A stretch of 64,000 bases of DNA from Protonemura montana (taxonomy: Eukaryota > Arthropoda > Insecta > Plecoptera > Nemouridae). Each line of letters begins with the position of its first letter. Within the stretch, counting starts at the first letter, position 1. Shown in pieces: positions 35,615 through 45,770 of the stretch. The notes under the pieces were generated by a model that saw only the letters and a list, made by a program, of their open reading frames with translations, had not been told where the DNA came from and searched no databases. The DNA is taken from assembly GCA_947568835.1 (NCBI GenBank), contig OX387606.1, positions 558,001 to 622,000 of the forward strand. Direction: 5' to 3'. Made by a program: the position numbers and the translations under genes.

Positions 35615-35805
35615 ATATTCTTTTGTTATCGGAAAATTGTCAGGACTGCTCAAACCTCTGAAGAAGTAACTAGTATATGTTACGAAACGTCGGGAAATTT
35701 AGTAGCCCTTTACTTAGCAGTCAAAACCCAGTTCAAATAGTTTTTCTAAAAACTTGTGCTAAGGATAAATTAAGTAGACATGAGTCTAAAAACCATCATT
35801 AACAG
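35615..35805 (+). repeat. Short interspersed repeat with hammerhead-like core, copy 3
   Basis: The best-preserved copy of the repeat also found at 11428 and 22255, ending in AAACCATCAT. It is followed by a fragment (35803-35865) resembling the interior of the inverted-repeat element near 29041. Confidence 0.75.
35636..35691 (+). ncRNA. Hammerhead-ribozyme-like motif (type I layout), best copy
   Basis: GTC at 35639-35641, AGG/CCT stem I with loop, CTGAAGA at 35658-35664, a perfect GTAAC/GTTAC stem II, and GAAAC followed by GTC. Penelope-like retroelements are known to carry type I hammerheads with very short stem III, which is the layout here. One unpaired A between CTGAAGA and stem II is atypical. 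Confidence 0.45.
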
Positions 35806-35892
35806 ACAATATTTTTGCTTAAAAAAATATAAATTTGCACATTCAACTAGATGGATATTTTAAATTAATCAATAAAAAAAATAAAACATAAG

Positions 35893-36192
35893 AACTGTGC
35901 GGGCTCCTGCGACGACCGTCCTTGCCCTGAACGCCGTCATCTTTTTGGTTATCCTCGCACGTCTGTACGGCTTCTGTGGCTGGGGCGAGACAGAGAACCT
36001 GCAGAGACCTGCGTGCGGTCTTCTTTACCTTCTGTCTCTTCGGCATCACCTGGATCTTCCACCTGATGGCCGAGTACGGTGCCTTCCAGACCAAGTATCT
36101 CTACGATTACTTGTTCTTGATGACGGCGTCAGTGAATGTGTTTTCATTGAGCCTCATCTTTGTGTTCCTTGACTCGGAGGCTCGTGCAGAGT
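35893..36192 (+). pseudogene. Adhesion-type GPCR fragment (TM5-TM7), frameshifted
   Basis: A GC-rich block reads as class B2 receptor helices. TM5 is LALNAVIFLVILARL, in the frame starting at 35897. TM6 is DLRAVFFTFCLFGITWIF and TM7 is YLYDYLFLMTASVNVFSLSL, followed by DSEARAEW, in the frame starting at 35976. The DLR...GITW-F block and the acidic-Arg-Trp end match ADGRG/GPR126-like receptors. TM5 and TM6 lie in different frames, so a frameshift or a sequencing error sits near 35990-36010. The left border with A-rich sequence at 35893 is abrupt, without a convincing splice acceptor. The TM7 frame continues directly into the 33-bp array. TM1-TM4 are not seen in this window. Confidence 0.65.
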
Positions 36193-39100
36193 GGGCCCAG
36201 GTTCTTGCCCCGGTGTGGGACAGATGGGTCCAGGTTCTTGCCCCGGTGCGGGACAGATGGGCACAGGTTCTTGCCCCGGTGCGGGACAGATGGGCCCAGG
36301 TTCTTGCCCCGGTGCGGGACAGATGGGCCCAGGTTCTTGCCCCGGTGCGGGACAGATGGGTCCAGGTTCTTGCCCCGGTGCGGGACAGATGGGTCCAGGT
36401 TCTTGCCCCGGTGCGGGACAGATGGGTCCAGGTTCTTGCCCCGGTGCGGGACAGATGGGCCCAGGTTCTTGCCCCGGTGCGGGACAGATGGGTCCAGGTT
36501 CTTGCCCCGGTGCGGGACAGATGGGCCCAGGTTCTTGCCCCGGTGCGGGACAGATGGGCCCAGGTTCTTGCCCCGGTGCGGGACAGATGGGTCCAGGTTC
36601 TTGCCCCGGTGCGGGACAGATGGGTCCAGGTTCTTGCCCCGGTGCGGGACAGATGGGTCCAGGTTCTTGCCCCGGTGCGGGACAGATGGGCCCAGGTTCT
36701 TGCCCCGGTGCGGGACAGATGGGTCCAGGTTCTTGCCCCGGTGCGGGACAGATGGGCCCAGGTTCTTGCCCCGGTGCGGGACAGATGGGCCCAGGTTCTT
36801 GCCCCGGTGCGGGACAGATGGGTCCAGGTTCTTGCCCCGGTGCGGGACAGATGGGTCCAGGTTCTTGCCCCGGTGCGGGACAGATGGGTCCAGGTTCTTG
36901 CCCCGGTGCGGGACAGATGGGCCCAGGTTCTTGCCCCGGTGCGGGACAGATGGGCCCAGGTTCTTGCCGCGGTGCGGGACAGATGGGTCCAGGTTCTTGC
37001 CCCGGTGTGGGACTGATGGGCCCAGGTTCTTGCCCCGGTGTGGGACAGATGGGTCCAGGTTCTTGCCCCGGTGCGGGACAGATGGGTCCAGGTTCTTGCC
37101 CCGGTGCGGGACAGATGGGTCCAGGTTCTTGCCCCGGTGCGGGACAGATGGGTCCAGGTTCTTGCCCCGGTGCGGGACAGATGGGCCCAGGTTCTTGCCC
37201 CGGTGCGGGACAGATGGGTCCAGGTTCTTGCCCCGGTGCGGGACAGATGGGCCCAGGTTCTTGCCCCGGTGCGGGACAGATGGGCCCAGGTTCTTGCCCC
37301 GGTGCGGGACAGATGGGCCCAGGTTCTTGCCCCGGTGTGGGACTGATGGGCCCAGGTTCTTGCCCCGGTGCGGGACAGATGGGCCCAGGTTCTTGCCCCG
37401 GTGCGGGACAGATGGGCCCAGGTTCTTGCCCCGGTGCGGGACAGATGGGTCCAGGTTCTTGCCCCGGTGCGGGACAGATGGGTCCAGGTTCTTGCCCCGG
37501 TGCGGGACAGATGGGCCCAGGTTCTTGCCCCGGTGCGGGACAGATGGGTCCAGGTTCTTGCCCCGGTGCGGGACAGATGGGCCCAGGTTCTTGCCCCGGT
37601 GCGGGACAGATGGGTCCAGGTTCTTGCCCCGGTGCGGGACAGATGGGTCCAGGTTCTTGCCCCGGTGCGGGACAGATGGGCCCAGGTTCTTGCCGCGGTG
37701 CGGGACAGATGGGTCCAGGTTCTTGCCCCGGTGCGGGACAGATGGGCCCAGGTTCTTGCCCCGGTGCGGGACAGATGGGTCCAGGTTCTTGCCCCGGTGC
37801 GGGACAGATGGGCCCAGGTTCTTGCCCCGGTGCGGGACAGATGGGCCCAGGTTCTTGCCCCGGTGCGGGACAGATGGGTCCAGGTTCTTGCCCCGGTGTG
37901 GGACAGATGGGTCCAGGTTCTTGCCCCGGTGTGGGACAGATGGGCCCAGGTTCTTGCCCCGGTGTGGGACAGATGGGTCCAGGTTCTTGCCCCGGTGCGG
38001 GACAGATGGGCCCAGGTTCTTGCCCCGGTGCGGGACAGATGGGCCCAGGTTCTTGCCCCGGTGCGGGACAGATGGGCCCAGGTTCTTGCCCCGGTGCGGG
38101 ACAGATGGGCCCAGGTTCTTGCCCCGGTGCGGGACAGATGGGTCCAGGTTCTTGCCCCGGTGCGGGACAGATGGGTCCAGGTTCTTGCCCCGGTGCGGGA
38201 CAGATGGGCCCAGGTTCTTGCCCCGGTGCGGGACAGATGGGTCCAGGTTCTTGCCCCGGTGCGGGACAGATGGGTCCAGGTTCTTGCCCCGGTGCGGGAC
38301 AGATGGGTCCAGGTTCTTGCCCCGGTGCGGGACAGATGGGCCCAGGTTCTTGCCCCGGTGCGGGACAGATGGGTCCAGGTTCTTGCCCCGGTGCGGGACA
38401 GATGGGCCCAGGTTCTTGCCCCGGTGCGGGACAGATGGGCCCAGGTTCTTGCCCCGGTGCGGGACAGATGGGCCCAGGTTCTTGCCCCGGTGCGGGACAG
38501 ATGGGTCCAGGTTCTTGCCCCGGTGCGGGACAGATGGGTCCAGGTTCTTGCCCCGGTGCGGGACAGATGGGTCCAGGTTCTTGCCCCGGTGCGGGACTGA
38601 TGGGTCCAGGTTCTTGCCCCGGTGCGGGACAGATGGGTCCAGGTTCTTGCCCCGGTGTGGGACAGATGGGCCCAGGTTCTTGCCCCGGTGCGGGACAGAT
38701 GGGTCCAGGTTCTTGCCCCGGTGCGGGACAGATGGGCCCAGGTTCTTGCCCCGGTGCGGGACAGATGGGTCCAGGTTCTTGCCCCGGTGCGGGACAGATG
38801 GGTCCAGGTTCTTGCCCCGGTGCGGGACAGATGGGTCCAGGTTCTTGCCCCGGTGCGGGACAGATGGGTCCAGGTTCTTGCCCCGGTGCGGGACAGATGG
38901 GCCCAGGTTCTTGCCCCGGTGCGGGACAGATGGGTCCAGGTTCTTGCCCCGGTGCGGGACAGATGGGTCCAGGTTCTTGCCCCGGTGCGGGACAGATGGG
39001 TCCAGGTTCTTGCCCCGGTGCGGGACAGATGGGTCCAGGTTCTTGCCCCGGTGCGGGACAGATGGGTCCAGGTTCTTGCCCCGGTGTGGGACAGATGGGT

Positions 39101-39492
39101 CCAGGTTCTTGCCCCGGTGCGGGACAGATGGGTCCAGGTTCTTGCCCCGGTGTGGGACAGATGGGTCCAGGTTCTTGCCCCGGTGCGGGACAGATGGGTC
39201 CAGGTTCTTGCCTCGGTGCGGGACAGATGGGTCCAGGTTCTTGCCCCGGTGCGGGACAGATGGGTCCAGGTTCTTGCCCCGGTGCGGGACAGATGGGTCC
39301 AGGTTCTTGCCCCGGTGCGGGACAGATGGGCCCAGGTTCTTGCCCCGGTGCGGGACAGATGGGTCCAGGTTCTTGCCCCGGTGCGGGACAGATGGGCCCA
39401 GGTTCTTGCCCCGGTGCGGGACAGATGGGTCCAGGTTCTTGCCCCGGTGCGGGACAGATGGGCCCAGGTTCTTGCCCCGGTGCGGGACTGAT
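36193..39492 (+). repeat. 33-bp minisatellite, 100 copies, fused to GPCR C-tail
   Basis: The unit GGGYCCAGGTTCTTGCCCCG plus GTGCGGGACAGAT fills 3300 bp exactly (100 units) with no indels. Because 33 is a multiple of 3, every frame gives an 11-residue repeat: WVQVLAPVRDR in the GPCR frame, MGPGSCPGAGQ and RFLPRCGTDGS in the other plus frames, and TGARTWTHLSR or PAPGQEPGPIC on the minus strand. Variation is mostly a C/T choice at one site. The rarer changes are GTGTGGG, TGCCGCGG, TGCCTCGG, one GGCACAGG, and GACTGATGG, which puts TGA in the GPCR frame at 37014, 37347, 38601 and near 39488. The long open frames are a by-product of the repeat, not evidence of five proteins. Confidence 0.95.
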
Positions 39493-40150
39493 GGGGAACT
39501 TGGTTCGCACGCTGACGAACAGGCTTTATATTTTTATGTCTTCGGTTTTGTTCTATTTTTTTATTTACTTTGGCAAAAATTCTACTAAATTTTGTAAAAT
39601 AAAGTATAGCGCCCTCTTCTTGAAGCAGGGGCCGATGATTGTACGCCACTCCGTCAGTAGGTACTGAACTGCGTATTGTCCATCTCACAAGAAACATGAC
39701 AGGACCACAGAATCAATCTCTTGCGAGGAGATGAACGTGTTGACAAGATGGCGTCATGTTTGGTATGCAATCTGTGGAGAGAGAACTTTCTATGAAAGTG
39801 GAGAGAAGATGGAAAGTCTGAGATCGAGATGAGTCTTTCTTCAAGCCGCGCGTTGCGTGCAAGTTGTACAGATGTTTATTGGGAATTTTTTTAAATGTTT
39901 GTGATTGGGTAGATGTGTCAAGCAGCACATGCATATGGAGTTGAATATGTTTTTATTTATTATTTATTTAATTTCCACTCAAACACATTGTGTGATAAGG
40001 AATTGTCATTTTACATTTGTATGGGCGATTTAAATCTCGTCAATGGTGTAAAAACAAAGTTAAATTAGTTAATTCTTCAATCTTTGTTTAAAATCACATC
40101 CATTCCTATCTTTCAGTTCCAGTGTTAGTACATTAGTTAGATGTATGATC
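39493..40150. other. Non-coding stretch after the 33-bp array
   Basis: Composition drops abruptly to AT-rich sequence. No exon or repeat recognised. Confidence 0.45.
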
Positions 40151-40159
40151 TTGATGATC

Positions 40160-40545
40160 TATTAGTTCAATGATGAAAGCGAGTCGTGATCCCTGCGCTG
40201 AAGTATTTTAGAAGGACTCGTGTAAACGGCATTTTATTGATCTTAATATTCGAACACTACCCTGTCTTTACATTCATGGTACAATTATATTTTTAATACA
40301 ACACGGCAAATATTTGCTAGCGACAGAAAACATTCATTACCATGATGTGAGGAATAAATCAAATATTCCAACTGACTTATGTAAAGTAAACAAATGATCG
40401 CATGGCCCATTGTCTATGGGCATACAATTTTATAACAGATTACCTCAACATATTACATGAAAAACTGGCCTCACCTTCAAAAACATAGTCAAACTGTACC
40501 TAATTGAGAAATTTTTCATTTCATTGACCTGTTTTTTAATATTTA
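40160..40545 (+). mobile_element. LINE C-terminal fragment, decayed
   Basis: A frame through 40250-40540 reads NIRTLPCLYIHG, then HYHDVRNKSNI, MGIQFYNRLPQHI and a terminal hydrophobic block. This is the usual CR1/Jockey-type RT tail, interrupted by two stops. Confidence 0.6.
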
Positions 40546-41247
40546 GCATTATATATATGTATCTGTATATGTATATTAAATTGGACAAGAAAATTGACTG
40601 TCTGAATACCAGGATGTAATCCTCGTGATTACACTCATTACACCTCCATGTCATCATAGATTGCATTCTTGCTGAGCCTGTACACCAACCACATTCCTGA
40701 ACAAAATTGCAAGCTACCCTTAGCTTTATTAGCATCTATAGCACCAAATCACAATTATAACAAATATCAACTGCACTTATCTGTCCAAGCTCTGAGCAGA
40801 AGTCCATTCCATGGGTGAGTTATTTTTATAATATTGAGTTCTTGTAAAAATCTCAGTTCTGAATTCTGTGACTGAACGTTACTACTTATCAGAAAACTTC
40901 TTTTCATTTATTTACTAAACTTATCACTTGTTCCAAGTTTTCATCAACTCTGTTTCTAAATAAATTTCATTTACAATTTCAACGTAACGTTAGTAGTTCA
41001 GTTTAAAATCAGGATACCGCCCGTCACATTTCCCTCGTATTGCTTTCCTCCAAACTTTCGGTTTTCATTGAAATATCAAGAAAAAACCACTTGATATTAA
41101 TATCATGTAACGTATCATTCTTTTCTCTTTAAGCAATAAAAATAATTATTATTATTATTAATTATTATAATTATTATATTATATTATTATTTTGATCATT
41201 ATTAAAAAAGGTTGATGATTTCATTTAAATGTCAAATATTTCATAAT
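40546..41247. other. Non-coding stretch downstream of EEF1AKMT1
   Basis: AT-rich 3' flank with an ATT/TTA-rich tract near 41140-41200. A canonical AATAAA is not obvious just past the stop on the minus strand. Confidence 0.4.
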
Positions 41248-41785
41248 TTATTCAAGTATTAAATGCCTGTCCATGTCGTTATTAGAATAGCAACATAACT
41301 GGTTGGCTAAGTTGTTTTTATGATAAGGTTTAAACTCTGTCCTCCCAAGATTCAGCAGTTTCTTTGCCAAGTCCTGCATGACGTCACCAGTACACAAGAC
41401 AATCTTGTCTCTCACTAAAAGCTTCACGGTTTCCAAAGTCTTCGTCAGGCATTCTTCAGAGAGAGACGGTGGGTCGGCGATGACAATGTCAAAGCTATTA
41501 GCAAGCTCAGGAGGAACGTCAAGTGGTAAGTTGTAGTCGTATCTTATGAAGTCGGAACCGTACGATGCAAAGCTGTCGTCAAACTCAAATAATGTGACTG
41601 GAAAACAAAGATAGAACGATAAAGACACGTTATTTAATGTTAACTTTTAGGCCAACAACTTTGCTAACAACTACGTAGATAACTAGATATGTAAAGAGAG
41701 ATTTTTTTGTTTTTGCTGTCTTTGATTTTTCTTTGAGAAAAATGAGCACTTGCAGAGCATCATTAGCTAATTTCACATTTATTTC

Positions 41786-41835
<50 letters not shown>

Positions 41836-44116
41836 TTTTATTTATTCTCGATTGACCAATAGCTTTGGTATGAGACATGTCATTACAATATATTCGTGTT
41901 TTACACTCAGTCATATTATATTATATTTACATATTCACTTAGTTAATTCTATTACATACTAATTACACAGTCTTAAAGGCTAAAAAACTATTTACAGAAT
42001 AAAATGCGTTATCTGCCAAAAACTTTTTAACATTCATTTTAAACACCTCGTCATCTCTGTTAGTTTTTTTGATGCTAAAAATGGATAATATTTTGTTATA
42101 AATTAATATTCCAAGCATAAAAGGATTGTTCTTGTCGTATTTTGAATTTGTTTTCTCATTTTTTTAAATATGTGAGTTACGTGTGCTATTGTTCCGTGAG
42201 CTGCTACCCAGATTTAGATGATTTATATTATCAATCATATAACATATGGCACAATAAATGTATTTGCACGGTAAGGTCATTATTTTGTATTTTTTAAAAT
42301 AAGGTCTGCATGAGTCTTTGTAGTACATTCCTGGCGTACAGGGATTTCTACTTGCTGATAACAGGAGTCGGATTGCTTGCTTTTGTAGTATGAAAAGGCG
42401 ATTTATATGCCGAGATTGCCCCCACAATAAAATTCCATACATTAGTCGAGAGTGTATAAACGAGTAGTAAACTAATTTGGCTGTTTCAAAATCGGTGATT
42501 TGCATCATTCGTTTAATCAAGAAACACCCTGATGCAATTTTTTTCCTATTAGATTAATGTGATCATTCCAACTAAGTTTGTTGTCAATTAAGATTCCTAA
42601 AAATTTTAGCTTTAGTTAGTATACAGAAGTTAAATATAGTTTAAAGTTTTTTAGAGAAAAAATCTCCTGAAGATGACGAGCCGTGTCTCATTGAAACTTC
42701 AAGACTTCCTCCACACAGAGCAACGCTGTAAAACCTGTCACATCACGATGTCAAAACAGACCGTATAATGATGAAATATTATTTAAATTGCAATCGTTTG
42801 CAAGGCGCGGGGTTATTTATTATTATGAACACTAAAACCGTCTTAAAAATTGATGCATTGACATTACCTTGTATTTTGATACAAAGTGCATTATGCCTAA
42901 TTATATATAATAAACAATTGACAAGTGACTGTAATTCTACGCATAGATATTTGACAAGAAATAGTCATGTATTAAAATTAAGAAAAAGCGCATCAAAATT
43001 TGACAAAAAAAATCCTATAACAGTTAGTATAAAGCTTTACAACAAAGCACTGGCTATTTGCAACATTAAGACAACAGAATCAAATGACTATAAATTAAAA
43101 AATGTCTTAAAAAACTTTCTTATTGTAAATGCTTTTTACTCAATTGACCAATTTTTATCTGTTGATACGAATGTACCATGTATCTCATAATCTGTGTATA
43201 AATTGTTAAGTCGCATACCTTATGGTCAATTGTGACAATATAGAAATTAATATTATTATTATTATTCTTATTATTATTATTATTATTATGTAAGAAATTC
43301 ATTATGTTTTTGTCAGAGATAAACTACTTAACTGACACAACTTTACAACTGGCTTGTAAAACTTATTTTGAAATGAACTAACCTTAATAGGCCTCACTGT
43401 CTTTTATTTGCCAATTCCTTAGTTTCAAATAAAACTCATGCACAAGAATGTATCGGTCATTATTGCCTACGAACTTTATGTTAACAATGTTTAGCAGTAA
43501 GAGCAAATCTCTACTATCATCTGTCCGTTACAAACCTTGAATATTGCAAGACTCTTCCTTGATTCACCGATATAGAGTTGGGCAGGAGATGAGAGCAGCT
43601 TTACCGTTTCCACCGCGAGTTCTGACAGCTTCCTTGGCCAGTACTTTTGCAGTTCGATTGTCGTACCAAAACTGGCTAAGATCCTAAAGAAAAACAAAAG
43701 AAATTATGACAAATTGATTGCATAAACAAGAAATCAACTCAGCTTTTATGGGTTGGCATGAAGGGTGGGCAGAGTTATGTGAGTTATATGTCGAAGCAGT
43801 ATGTTAGGTAAGGTAAGTATGATTAACCGAACGTTCACTCCCTCAGTCTTTGATGTTTGTCATCATGTTTGTCATTGTAATTTAACATTATTTCTTAAAC
43901 TCTTAGATAGTTCAAGCCTACAACTTAAAGGAATAGAATAGAGTTGCTAGACAAACTAACCCAGTATTCCTGAAACTCCTGATGTGTGGGTATTATTTCG
44001 CTTTTGTAGAGAACTTCATCGGGCTTCTCGATCTGTTGCGAGTAGAATTCTTTGGGAGCCGTGAAAGCTTCTTGTGATAATTGGGGAATATCTTCATCAC
44101 TGTCAAAATTCGACAT
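41248..44116 (-). CDS. EEF1AKMT1: EEF1A lysine methyltransferase 1 (N6AMT2), 3 exons, with in-frame TGA
   Basis: Exon 1 (44116-43961, 52 codons) starts MSNFDSDEDIPQLS and ends EFQEYW. Exon 2 (43683-43536) reads DLSQFWYDNRTAKVLAKEAV and CPTLYR. Exon 3 (41597-41248) reads TLFEFDDSFASYG, YDYNLPLD, SFDIVIADPP, SLSEECL, ILCTGDVM and NLANQL. Order, spacing and intron phases (0 and 1) fit the human enzyme, a cytosolic class I SAM-dependent methyltransferase that trimethylates eEF1A Lys79. Two anomalies stand out. TGA at 43566-43564 replaces a codon after Tyr-Arg in exon 2, and the family DPPY/F motif is DPPS. An alternative donor just before the TGA (CG|GTGAAT) would break the frame into exon 3, so it does not rescue the gene. 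Intron 2 holds LINE debris. This is either a young pseudogene, a null allele or a base error; identity is near certain, function is not. Confidence 0.85.
41789..42600 (-). mobile_element. LINE 3' fragment in EEF1AKMT1 intron 2
   Basis: The (TTA)n tail is seen as (TAA)n at 41790-41833. Upstream of it on the minus strand, 42520-42164 encodes a CR1/Jockey-type tail (ETAKLVYYSFIHSRLMYGI, LQKQAIRLL, YYKDSCRPYFKKYKIMTLPC), still open for 118 codons. It has the same orientation as the host gene. Confidence 0.75.
42775..43290 (+). mobile_element. Short-element fragment and LINE 3' fragment in EEF1AKMT1 intron 2
   Basis: 42775-42860 matches, in reverse, the element at 30379-30450. It leads into a plus-strand LINE tail (ALTLPCILIQSAL, HRYLTRNSHVLKL, FYSIDQFL, up to 43190) and a (TTA)n run at 43245-43288. 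The LINE piece is antisense to the host gene and opposite to its neighbour at 41.8-42.6 kb. Confidence 0.65.
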
Positions 44117-44333
44117 GATACAAGTCGTGCACCTACGTCTAAGTAAATTTCTGTCAGATTGGTGGGTTTAGGTTATGTTGAGAATTGGTGCAGGAACTGG
44201 TAAGAGAGATGACAGATTTTGGATAAATGGGATGTGGATTTTTTGTGTTTATATTTAGGGAGTTAATATATATTTTCTTCAAAATTGGAGATATACTTGA
44301 AACAGTTAGCAGTTTGCTTCAGTAGCAGCCAAA

Positions 44334-44583
44334 ATGTCAAGCAAGAAGCAAGTGGATTTGCTTACATTATGAGGCAAAGCAAAACCTCCCCCAAAAAAAG
44401 GGCAAACCACCCGAGGAAAGCTTGATTGCAGCTACCCCAACACCAAGTAGTAGTTTCAGTGTTGATAGGAATACCAACGAGGGGCGAAGTATTAGTGATA
44501 AGAGCGGAGATTCCAGTGATGACGATGGTGTTAGTGAAGAGGAAGGCAGTGAAGATGATGGCGGTGACGCGAATCCTACATAG
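44334..44583 (+). pseudogene. Unrecognised small broken ORF with basic start and acidic Ser/Asp tail
   Basis: ATG at 44334 opens SSKKQVDLLTL, hits TGA at 44370, and continues through a Lys/Pro block. A frameshift in the A-run near 44392 then leads to a long coherent frame with a Ser/Asp/Glu-rich stretch, ending in TAG at 44581. The pattern (short basic start, then acidic linker) is like the N-terminus of some DNA-transposon or zinc-finger proteins, but no domain is recognised. It starts ~215 bp upstream of EEF1AKMT1, divergently. Confidence 0.3.
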
Positions 44584-45425
44584 TTTTTTTATTTTAGCTA
44601 TTGTCTCGCACAAGTGGGAAACAAAAATGAATCTTTCGCAGGAATCAACAGAAGTAACAAATTTTGCAAACAATGAAACTATGCATGTGAGGCATTAGAA
44701 TGGAATACTGAGACTAAACGGTTAAAAATTATGTACCCCCCCCCCCCCCCCCCCCCACCACAACCACGCCCGACAAGTACCTAACCTAGTGATGACCACG
44801 GCATTTGGAGCTCACAGCCTGATAACCCAGCCCAGCATATAACCAAGAAAAAAGTAGGACTGCACCACTGTAGGTGGCCCAACACTAGTCAGCCAAAACA
44901 CACTTCTGCTCTTGCATTTCTTTGTAAAAGCATTATGCTGAGCACTTCAAATTCCACTTCTAATTATTTTACCACGTGTGCCTCACTCAGATAAGAAATA
45001 AATTGTGTATCGATGGTTGCAATGTGAAATATCAGATTCCTGATTGCTTCAGGTAATTGGCTAATTATACCGTTGAGTGTAGGATTATACGTAAAATAGA
45101 GCATGGTTTGAAGATTTGATATCCTCGAATGGCGTCTGCGTACCATGGTGACATCTGTGAATAAGTAATGTAAAGCTACAATAATATGTAGCACCAATAA
45201 GTCAATCGCTACTATTGCAGAACCCGAATGAAATACATGTCTAACTGCTCGGCCCGCTCCTTCGCAAAATAATAGCAAAATAAAACTGAGGAATTCTGGT
45301 AGGCATATCATACTTGTTACACATTCTGATATCGCGCGCTATGTTTATAAAATCCGTAATTCAAAAATATTCACTTTCATTACTAAATATCGCCTAAAAC
45401 ACAAAAACATACGAAAAAAAATGAG
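44584..45425. other. Non-coding stretch with a poly(C) run
   Basis: A homopolymer C tract lies at about 44739-44756. An open frame of 115 codons on the minus strand at 45311-44964 has no recognisable domain and is not annotated as a gene. Confidence 0.45.
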
Positions 45426-45432
45426 AAACCAG

Positions 45433-45693
45433 CACGCAATGTTCGTGTCCGCCAACCCCTCGAACACAAAAACATGCCAAATATATGAAATATAGGCCGC
45501 ACGCAATGTTCTTGTCCGCCAACCCCTCGAACACAAAAACATGCCAAATATATGAAATATAGGCCGCACGCAATGTTCTTGTCCGCCAACCCCTCGAACA
45601 CAAAAACATGCCAAATATATGAAATATAGGCCGCACGCAATGTTCTTGTCCGCCAACCCCTCGAACACAAAAACATGCCAAATATATGAAATA
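45433..45693. repeat. 67-bp tandem repeat, ~3.9 copies
   Basis: CGCAATGTTCTTGTCCGCCA marks units at 45435, 45502, 45569 and 45636, exactly 67 bp apart and nearly identical. All three minus frames stay open through it, which is a property of the repeat. Confidence 0.92.
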
Positions 45694-45770
45694 CTAGCAG
45701 TACCCGATGCCTAACGGCACCTGTTGATGTTGAGGGAGTGGGCATTTTGGTTGAAAATTTTCTCGATCTA
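45694..45770 (+). repeat. Fragment of the ACTAGCAG satellite family
   Basis: ACTAGCAGTACCCGATGCC followed by TAACGGCACCT and GAGGGAGTGGGCATTTTGG matches the junction block of the 920-bp satellite. It directly abuts the 67-bp array. Confidence 0.75.

Noticed and set aside
36107-39697. Very long open frames (>1100 codons) on both strands across the 33-bp array
   Set aside because: A 33-bp unit without stops keeps every such frame open. Composition and ends give no sign of a real protein outside the GPCR-linked frame.
44964-45311. 115-codon minus-strand frame with hydrophobic start
   Set aside because: No domain, no splice context and no similarity within the window; kept only as an unexplained open stretch.
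45345-45745. Three minus-strand frames rich in CFCVRGVGGQ-type repeats
   Set aside because: Frames of the 67-bp repeat. No start context or domain.
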